A model generated the notes under the pieces. That model searched no databases. It was not told where the DNA came from and saw nothing but the letters and a program-made list of their open reading frames with translations. Positions 56,880 to 64,000 of a DNA stretch of 64,000 nt are shown here, in pieces. This stretch comes from Paguma larvata (taxonomy: Eukaryota; Chordata; Mammalia; Carnivora; Viverridae). A program made the position numbers and the translations under genes. Each line of letters starts with the position of its first letter. The first letter of the stretch is position 1. Location: the NCBI GenBank assembly GCA_030068075.1, contig CM057831.1, positions 13,435,370 through 13,499,369 of the forward strand, read 5' to 3'.

Positions 56880-57400
56880 CTGACCGCGGACTCTTCTTCA
56901 GTTCTCACCTCCGATCACTGCCTCTCACGCCCTCTTCATGCCCCCAAACCCTATCGTCGCTTCACATCCGTCGCTTCGTACTCTATCGTCGCTCTTCATA
57001 CTCTAGCTTTACAAACATACTTGTCATTTCCTTTCCGTGTCTTGCTCTTTCTTTGCTCATCTTTCCCCCTGTCCCTACTTCTTGCCTGCTAGGGAATTCA
57101 TACCGACCCTTCGCAACTCAGCTCAAGAGATGCTGACTTCTTCCGGTAGAACTGGCCAATTTCTCTTTTGTGTCCTACGCTGTCCCGTTGTCCCGTACAA
57201 ACCTTCATTACCGTTTATGTCGCTCTGTCTTCGCACTTTCTTATTTAACACGGCAGTCTCAGTTACCGGACCCAAGCTTATTGAGGTCAAGGCTGTCAAG
57301 GCTTATGTCTTATCTGACTTGGGGCTCCTGGCACTTAGCTCTGTGCCTGGCATACAGTAGGCATACTGGGAATGCTTAATAAATGATTGAACGAATGAAA
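56880..57400 (+). mobile_element. L2 3' end, sense
   Basis: actcttcttcagttctcacc, aagcttattgaggtcaaggc, ctctgtgcctggcatacagtag and aataaatgattgaacgaatg follow the sense L2 3' end including its TGAA-rich terminus. Confidence 0.8.
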
Positions 57401-57787
57401 GAATAATGAGTGTACCCTAAGGAAGGCATGGCTCCAGGAGGCTATGTCGACAATCCCATTTAAACACATCTGGGACAAGTCCGCCCAACCATTTACACAC
57501 TTATCTTTTCCTTTCGTATCTCCGTTTCCAACTTGACATTGTGCTGTCCCAACCCAGAGGGCACTAGAAGGGATAACCGACAAAGCAAAATCAAAGTTTA
57601 TCTCTCACATACTCAAAACATTTTAGAAAAAAGCCACTTATTTGGCTTTTCATCATTCAACATCATTCTCAGGGGGGCAAAGATGGCAGAGACAGTCGGT
57701 GTCCCCTGATTCTTGGTTCCATGAGGCCCAGGGCCATGCATGGCTCCTTCATGGCGATGTGCCCAGGCACTTAAAAGAGTACTGCAT
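57401..57787. other. Intergenic spacer
   Basis: No feature recognised. Confidence 0.5.
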
Positions 57788-57901
57788 GGGGGTGCCCAGG
57801 TGGCTCAGTTGGTTAGGCGTCCAACTCTTGGTTTTGGCTCAGGTCATGATCTCATGGTTCATGAGTTCATGAGTTCAAGCCCTGCGTTGAAACACTTCTG
57901 T
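57788..57901 (+). mobile_element. Can-SINE, 3'-truncated
   Basis: Only head and tRNA-like portion present, ending after gttcaagccctgcgttg. Short flanking repeat tactgcat at about 57780 and 57902. Confidence 0.85.
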
Positions 57902-57942
57902 TACTGCATTAAAAAAAACAAAAAACAAAAAACTAAGTTTAT

Positions 57943-58159
57943 GGAAGTGCTCGGGTGGCTCAGTCAGTTAAGCACCCGACTTCGGCTCAGGTCATGATCT
58001 CACAGTTTGTGGGCTCAAGCTCCGTGTCAGGCTCTGGGCTGACAGCTCAGAGCCTGGAGCCTGCTTCAGATTCTGTGTCTCCCTCTCTCCCCCTGCCCCT
58101 CCCCTGCTCACATTCTGTCTCTCTCTCAAAAATAAATAAATGTTAAAAAAATTAAAAAA
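57943..58159 (+). mobile_element. Felid Can-SINE
   Basis: Head gaagtgctcgggtggctcag, complete body and tail. Flanks aaactaagttta and aaactaacttta are alike. Confidence 0.94.
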
Positions 58160-58172
58160 GAAACTAACTTTA

Positions 58173-58509
58173 CAAGGTGACTTGTAAGTTGAAGAATAAT
58201 AACGAAGTTAAACTCCATGAGAAGACTGCCGTTCCTCTTCTCTGTCACTGACAGTGCTTGTGACATGGGTGACAGACAGCCCAGGGGGTTGTGCTGGGGA
58301 GATTGTCGAGCCAGAGCTACAAGGATTTTGAAGGGGCCTGGAAAATGAGGGCTCCCAGTAGAGACCCCCTGAGGAACTCTCAGTGAATGGGGCTATTCTG
58401 ATTAAAATAACCTTTTATAAGGAGGGGGGAAGATAAGAAAATGTCTTTGCAACTCTCCGATGTTGATGGTTGAGTATGGGCTATTGTGCTTACTCCCTTT
58501 CACACGGAG
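58173..58509. other. Intergenic spacer
   Basis: No feature recognised. Confidence 0.5.
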
Positions 58510-58640
58510 CAAGTTCATTTCCTCCTCATCCACAAAATGGCCGCTATAGTACCTTCTTCATGGGGTCGTTGGGAGATTAAAGAGATGATTCATGGAAAGC
58601 ACTGAGCACTGTGCCTAACAAGTACTGAATTTTCGGTGTC
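58510..58640 (+). mobile_element. MIR fragment, sense
   Basis: ttcctcctcatccacaaaatgg, gtaccttcttcatggggtcg and agcactgagcactgtgcc give the MIR 3' half. Confidence 0.75.
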
Positions 58641-59429
58641 ACTATTTTCTTTATTTGCAATCCCAGGTGGGTATTTGTGTCGAGTGGGCTCAGCACGTTA
58701 GCAGAGGCTATGGCCAAAACCAAGAAACAACTACTCTTTTTTCAATAAACCCTTTTGAGCACCTTCCTTCCGGGCACTGTTGCTAGGAACTTGAACCTAC
58801 AAGGAGGCAGAAAGGTTGGTCACACTCCATCACACCCTTGCATAGGATAGGCATCTGAGCCAAAGAACAGCTCTGTATAAGTAGCAGCAAGCCGCCGGCT
58901 CTCGGGGAGCTGAGGTCAGTTTTGCAGGGCACATGCGAGGTGAAGTATAACCACAGGAAGGCACGTGGAAGGAGAGCTAACTATCTTGCATCTGCAAGAT
59001 GGATTTTTGTGTCAGATGCTACGGGTGTCTGGGTTTTACATGCTACTGACCTTGTGACCAAGATGGCTCTCATCCACTAAGAGAGGGTAACAAGCCTTCT
59101 GAACACTCAGACCTTTAGTAAAACTTCCTCTGAAAACACGCAAGAGACATCTCGACTGCCTTCCTCTGGGAGTGCCATGGGTCAGGTCCGTGGAGAGGGA
59201 ACCATCCAGAGCTATCATTGTGTGCCTGGCAATGACACAGGCAAATGAGCCTGAGCCATGAAAGACACATGGTCGGACCCAAGGTAGGTGGCTGCTAAGA
59301 TGAAGGGCAGTTCCCAAGCAAGGAACAAAATATGGTTTGGGATTCAAGCGCAACTGATAAACCTCTTTCTTCTGGCTTCACAGTCTTCCTTAACAGAGGG
59401 TTTTGTGTGCCTCATCGGGGTTTCCGTAC
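58641..59429. other. Intergenic sequence, one L2-like patch
   Basis: About 58748-58805 (cttttgagcaccttccttccgg...) resembles antisense L2. The rest is unassigned. Confidence 0.45.
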
Positions 59430-59585
59430 CAGGTTGACCATGAGAATCATCTAGAGAACTTTCGAAAATACGGATTTCTGTGCCCCGCCCCCAGAGACAC
59501 TGGTTAAATAGCCCTGTGCATGTGTATTATTAAAAAGCTCCTTGGGTAATTCTAGCTAATTCGCAGCTAGGTTGAATCACGCTGG
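59430..59585 (+). mobile_element. MER5-like hAT MITE
   Basis: gagaatcatctagagaactttcg, ttctgtgccccgcccccag, agctccttgggtaattctagc follow the MER5A-type consensus. Confidence 0.7.
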
Positions 59586-60029
59586 TAGGTAATGATAACA
59601 ACAAGCACATGATCAGGAAGGAAGCCGAGGCTCACAGGCAAGGGCAGAGCCAAGGCCACGAACTTAGGGCTTCCATGGCTCCAACTCTTCATTCCCAGGA
59701 ACAAGGAAGCTAGCGATTACCTCTTGACACTCACCGTGAACTCCCTTTCACAGAGACGTAGAGGAAATTCTAAAATCTGATGCCAGCTGGCATTCTAGAA
59801 TTCTCTGAGACTATGAGTATAGCATATTAGAATATTAAAGATGGGACCACTCAACAATAAAACCAAAAGATTCACAATCTGCAGCTAGAAAAGTCACGGA
59901 GTGGTACTCTACCCTTAAGACAAGGAAATACATATTTTTCCTTTACATCACTGCCTCATTTTGATTTAGGAGGGACTCTAAGCATCACTGACCAGGACCC
60001 CAGCTACCATATTCTGACATCCAGTGGCA
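59586..60029. other. Intergenic spacer
   Basis: No feature recognised. Confidence 0.5.
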
Positions 60030-60370
60030 AAGAGGACATGTCTCCCAGGGGCCGTTCCCAGGTAATGACTGTGTGGGGTGGGGGTAATAGGGCAGACCCT
60101 TCTTGGGAGACGCTGACCATCCATGACAGCAGTGTTGGCTCAGAGACTCCCGGACTGCCTTGCCAAACCCTCCCTAGACTGCATGGAAGTCTAGGATGCC
60201 TCCCCCAACCTTCCTACCTCTGCTCACACTTGATTCGTGATCAGAGAACTCTCCTTCTTAGCGTCCTCTCTCCTTTCTCTCATACGGACATCATTTCCTT
60301 TAACAAAGTCCTCACACATTTAATCCGCTTTACCTCCCTACCCCACTTCTTGGAGGACCCAGACTAACAG
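60030..60370 (+). mobile_element. Possible old LTR or L1 3' remnant
   Basis: Ends with ttcttggaggacccagactaaca, a phrase common at 3' ends of old mammalian LTR-like repeats. Family cannot be named. The open frame in it is not supported as a gene. Confidence 0.35.
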
Positions 60371-60599
60371 GGCTACTTTGGAATAGCTGTAGTTCTGAGG
60401 CTTCACTGGTCCCCCAGAAACCTCCGGGGGCTTTCAGATCTGTGGCCTTTGGGGTTCGAGGCCTTGGACTTTCAGGGACCTTCAGGCTTATGGCACCAAG
60501 CAAACATTCAGAAGAAAAACACAGAGTATTTAGGAATAAATCTCCGTAGATGACTCAAAAGACAGAGATACAAGGGAGCCTCTGATTTTATTTCTTCTT

Positions 60600-60735
60600 A
60601 CTACAAGGTAGAAATTCTACTTATTTTACAGATAATGAAACGGAGGCTCAGAGAAGTCAAGTAACCTGCTCAAGATCACTCAACTAATAAATGTCAAAGC
60701 CGAGGAAATTTCCAACCTCAAAGGTCACCTTCTGT
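60600..60735 (-). mobile_element. MIR fragment, antisense
   Basis: ttattttacagataatgaaac, ggctcagagaagtcaagtaac and tcaagatcactcaactaat are antisense MIR in order. Confidence 0.75.
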
Positions 60736-60764
60736 CTACTCTGCTGCAGGAATTGTTCAGAGCA

Positions 60765-60890
60765 GCATGACAGGATGCTTAAGAGCACAGTTTGGAACCG
60801 GACTGCCTCGCTTCCTCATCTCTAAAGGAAGGAAAATGTACCTGCCTCGGAAGATGACATGAATTAGTGTCGGTAAGTGTTAATTAAACA
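60765..60890 (+). mobile_element. MIR fragment, sense
   Basis: gatgcttaagagcacagtttgg, gactgcctcgcttcctcatc and gaattagtgtcggtaagtg fit a sense MIR with an internal deletion. Confidence 0.6.
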
Positions 60891-61429
60891 TCTGCCGGTA
60901 GGGTCGGTGGCAGTGACGGCATCCGTACCGGGCTGGGTTTCCTTTGTGTGCGTCCATCAGGAAGCTGGGAATGGCAGATGGGGTCTGGGAGGGCTGTGAT
61001 TTTGTCTGCGAGTGGGTAAATAATAAGTCATTCATGCGACTGAAGTATGGGACACCTGGGGGGAAAGGTACTGAGGGGAAGGGCTGACCAGGACCGTCTC
61101 TCCCCAAGGGTGAGTAGGACACAGGGGCAGATTGCCACACCGAGTGAGTCCATTGGCTACTGAAGCCAGAGACTGTCCAAAAATAAGGGGATCCCCCAGC
61201 ATGGGGAGGGCAGGAGTGGCAGGACGCGAGCTACTTCTTCCAGAGTCGCAGGGGCAGCCCGAGGGACCGAACACTGCCTGGCTCTAGATTTTCTCAGATC
61301 CCCCAAAAGCCAAGAAGAACCTTACAGGAAAACTGATTTTTCAGAAGCTAGTTATTAAGCATGTGGTTTACTTAATGACTTAAAAAAACATGACTTGTCT
61401 TAAAATACTAGTTTTTTGTTTGTTTGTTT
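60891..61429. other. Intergenic sequence, nothing recognised
   Basis: A (TTTG)n stretch of about 30 bp at 61407-61436 borders the next SINE. Confidence 0.5.
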
Positions 61430-61643
61430 GTTTGTTTTTTCAATGTTTATTTATTTTTGAGAGACATAGAGGCACAGCATGAACAGGGGAAGGTCAGAGA
61501 GAGAAGGAGACACAGAATCGAAAGCAGGCTCCAGGCTCTGAGCCATCAGCACAGAGCCGGACGCGGGGCTCGAACTCACAGACCGTGAGATCATGACCTG
61601 AGCTGAAGTCGGACGCTCAACCGACTGAGCCACCCAGGCGCCC
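61430..61643 (-). mobile_element. Felid Can-SINE
   Basis: Full-length antisense copy, preceded by (GTTT)n and ending gccacccaggcgcccc. Confidence 0.95.
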
Positions 61644-62039
61644 CATGTTTTTTTGTTTTTTTAAAGAGAGAACAATTAGATAATGAATTGCATCTAGGTC
61701 TTGTGGGAAACAGGACCTAAAAAAAACAACAACAACAACCCGATGATCTACAGAGTTTTTTCTGGCAAGTAAGGAAGAGAGAGCAAGCTCCAATGTCCGC
61801 CCGCTCCTGCCCTGTCCTAAGAATTTTGCATCAACAAACTTTGTAGTGCACAACGATCTGAAGGATTGGTGTATCAGGATACTCACAGGGCCTTACAGAT
61901 GCTGCTGCCTTATTCTCATGTAGAAGAGCATTGCCGTGACTCAGGCAAGTTCGGGACACGAGCTGGGAACCAGCGTGCTGGGAAAGGGAAAGGCACCAGA
62001 CAAGGCCAAGGCGGGAGCCCTGGCACCACGGAGTTCAGT
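61644..62039. other. Intergenic spacer
   Basis: A short (AAC)n patch at about 61725-61740. No other feature recognised. Confidence 0.5.
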
Positions 62040-62165
62040 GGGCCATTTACTGAGCACATCCTATGTGCTATTTCCTGGGCTGGCCCCTGAGAGTATAAAG
62101 ACAGGGGCTTCACAGAGCTCATGGGCTGGTGGGGAGGGAGAGGCAGGCAGATATTGACGCCAAAA
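62040..62165 (-). mobile_element. L2 fragment, antisense
   Basis: catttactgagcacatcctatg, cttcacagagctcatggg are consistent with the antisense L2 3' end. Confidence 0.65.
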
Positions 62166-62203
62166 TGTGACACATGTGTTTAAAAAAAAAAAAAAGTAAC
62201 ACA

Positions 62204-62330
62204 GCGGGGTACCTGGGTGGCTCAGTTGGTTAAGCATCTGATTCTTGATTTTGGCTCAGGTCACGATCTCATGGTTGTAAGTTCGAGCCCCATGTCAAGC
62301 TCTGCTGTGATGGCCTGGAGCCTGCTTGGG

Positions 62331-62370
<40 letters not shown>

Positions 62371-62390
62371 GTTTTAAATAAACTTAAAAG
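62204..62390 (+). mobile_element. Can-SINE with (TC)n
   Basis: ggggtacctgggtggctcagttgg head, older-type body, (TC)n of about 30 bp at 62333-62364, A-rich tail. Perfect 14-bp duplication aaaaaagtaacaca at 62190-62203 and 62391-62404. Confidence 0.94.
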
Positions 62391-62404
62391 AAAAAAGTAA
62401 CACA

Positions 62405-63095
62405 TCATGCATGCTCCACATTCTTGCCCTGCTGAAGCTCTTCCAGAATCTTCAGTGGCGACCCTCCAACCTTACTTCCGGTCATCATACATAGTCTTCC
62501 TTAGGCTGGGAATCCTTTTTCTCCCCATGTCTTGCTTAAACACACTCCCTCAGAGACTCTGTCTTATCCACAATTCTCGCTCCCCAGCTGTCCTCTCTAG
62601 GAGCTTATACAGTCGATCCTCGAACAATGCAGGTTTGAACTGTGCGGGTCCACTTATATGTAGATTTTTTTTTCAGTAAGTACAGTAGCATAAATGTATT
62701 TTCTCTTCCTCACGATTTTTTTAACAACATTTTCTTTCCCCTAGCTGGCTTCATTGTAAGAATACACTATGGAATACATGCAACATACAAAATACGTATG
62801 AATCGACTCTTTATGCTTTCGGTACAGCTCCCAGTCAACAGTAGGCTATTGGTAGTTAAGTTCTTGGGGGTGGGGGCATGTCAAAAGTTATATGCAGATT
62901 TTCCACTGCATGGGAGTTGGTACCCCAACTCCTGCATTGTTCAAGGATCAACTGTACTCTTAAGTTTCATGGAAGTGGGACGGTTTCATTGACCACCATA
63001 TACCCAAAGCCTAGCCAACTGTTGCTTCAGCACCTCAGGCATAGAAAGAGCTCAGTGAGTATGTGCGAATGAATGAAAGAACAAACGAATGAACG
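62405..63095 (+). mobile_element. L2 3' end, sense, split by a Tigger MITE
   Basis: tcttgccctgctgaagctc, gctgggaatcctttttctcc, cacactccctcagagactc before the insert and ctcaggcatagaaagagctcag, gaatgaatgaaagaac after it match sense L2 3' order. Confidence 0.75.
62610..62954 (+). mobile_element. Complete Tigger-family MITE (345 bp)
   Basis: Terminal inverted repeats cagtcgatcctcgaacaatg (from 62610) and, inverted, cagttgatccttgaacaatg (to 62954) match apart from two bases. TA dinucleotides flank both ends (62608-62609 and 62955-62956), as expected for Tc1/mariner-type insertion. The interior (gaactgtgcgggtccacttat, cagtaggctattggtagttaag) is the non-autonomous Tigger/MER2-like sequence and encodes no transposase. 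Confidence 0.93.
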
Positions 63096-64000
63096 CACTG
63101 AATGTAGGATTGTCTCCTATGAGTCTACAGCCTCGTCTGTAATATTTAGAGAACCTTGGCAAACCTGGGTGATCGAATCCGGTGGATAGAGGACAGCAGC
63201 ATAAAGGTCCGGGAAGCACAGAGTTAAAGCCGAAAGAGCAGTGACATTCGGTCTACAAAGGATTATTCTATTGGGACAGCAGCAGCACAGGGGACAGAGC
63301 CCAACTCATTGGGGCGAGGACTGGTGGAGACAAGGTACGCCATCGGGGCCCCAGCCTGGTCTGTGAAGGATCAAGATGGCCCACGATAGCCCAATGATAC
63401 AGACCATGACGACCGCATGCCGTGGCTGGAAGCACAGGAAACTATCTGGCTAGCTCCTTGTTCTAAAATACCCCTAAACACGGCGCTTAGCCTGCGGTAG
63501 GTACTCACTGGAGTTAGCTCCCTCCTTCCATCCTGAGGAATGGGATGGACTGTAACTGCCTGGAGGGGGACAGGTCTGGGAAAAGAAAGGACCAAAGACA
63601 GCAGGAGGCCTTGTCACCATCCGGAGCTTTTCTGCAAAGATGCTCGCTCTTGCCCCTCAGGCCCAACCTCATCCTAACGTAGGGTTGTAATGACCCCCCC
63701 CAACCCCGCTCACCTCATTGGACAAGGTAATTGAACCTCAACTCCCACACTTGCCAGACAGGACTAGCCATGCCTTTGTTGGAGAACGGCTGTGGCACAA
63801 GGCTCGTCATCCAGCAGGTGCCCTGCCGATGGCAGTCCCCAGGTTGTATCTGGCTGGTTAAGGAAGCAGGCTTGTCTTTGGGATCCTCACTCCTTTCATC
63901 CTGGGCGCTTCCTCCACCTCCTGGTGTCCGCGCTCCCTTTGTCTGCCTCCCAGATGGCCTCTTTTTTATGTTGCCAAAAGCCCCCCCTCTCGCTCCCACA
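63096..64000. other. Intergenic sequence to the window end
   Basis: A possible MIR tail at 63480-63520. No gene or exon recognised, and no SORL1 sequence seen. Confidence 0.5.

Noticed and set aside
60038..60367. 109-codon frame at 60.0-60.4 kb.
   Set aside because: Ends in a phrase common to old repeat ends; no domain or splice support.

Overview
The window is nuclear DNA from a carnivoran of the cat lineage (Felidae, or at least Feliformia). The evidence is about 46 copies of a tRNA-Lys-derived Can-SINE. Its head reads ggggcgcctgggtggctca, its body carries gatctcacggtctgtgagttcgagcc and cagagcctggagcctgcttc, and its tail is CT-rich followed by aaataaataaacgtt. A carnivore-type L1 3' end is also present. 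The species cannot be told from the sequence.

Region 1 (about 1-5.9 kb, + strand) holds the only convincing protein-coding gene, SC5D (sterol-C5-desaturase, lathosterol oxidase). Four coding exons, 910-1119, 1868-2000, 3876-3976 and 4316-4771, join with consensus splice sites into an intact 299-residue protein with all three histidine boxes. The promoter and non-coding exon 1 lie upstream of the window. A 3' UTR with a candidate poly(A) signal at 5849-5854 follows.

Region 2 (about 6-64 kb) is intergenic. In other mammals the next gene downstream of SC5D is SORL1, and no SORL1 exon was recognised here. The stretch is a mosaic of SINEs, L1 fragments (antisense 6.3-6.8, 10.3-12.8 and 24.4-25.6 kb; sense 20.6-22.1, 35.6-36.0 and 51.0-51.7 kb), older L2 and MIR copies, MaLR-type LTRs (48.2-48.7 and 53.9-54.3 kb), a complete Tigger-type MITE (62.61-62.95 kb) and simple repeats. 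Many SINEs have clear target-site duplications, so insertion order can be read in several nests.

The least ordinary structure is at 32.8-41.5 kb. A roughly 0.4-0.8 kb non-SINE unit occurs three times. Copy C (40440-41228) is on the minus strand and is the most complete. Copy B (about 34229-34665) is on the plus strand, about 96% identical to C by hand alignment, and bounded by SINEs on both sides. Copy A (32971-33419) is on the plus strand and sits blunt inside the body of another SINE. A and C share the same internal SINE with its duplicated target site. This looks like local, partly inverted, templated duplication. No new protein-coding system was found, and the other long reading frames are SINE, L1 or low-complexity frames, mostly without an ATG.
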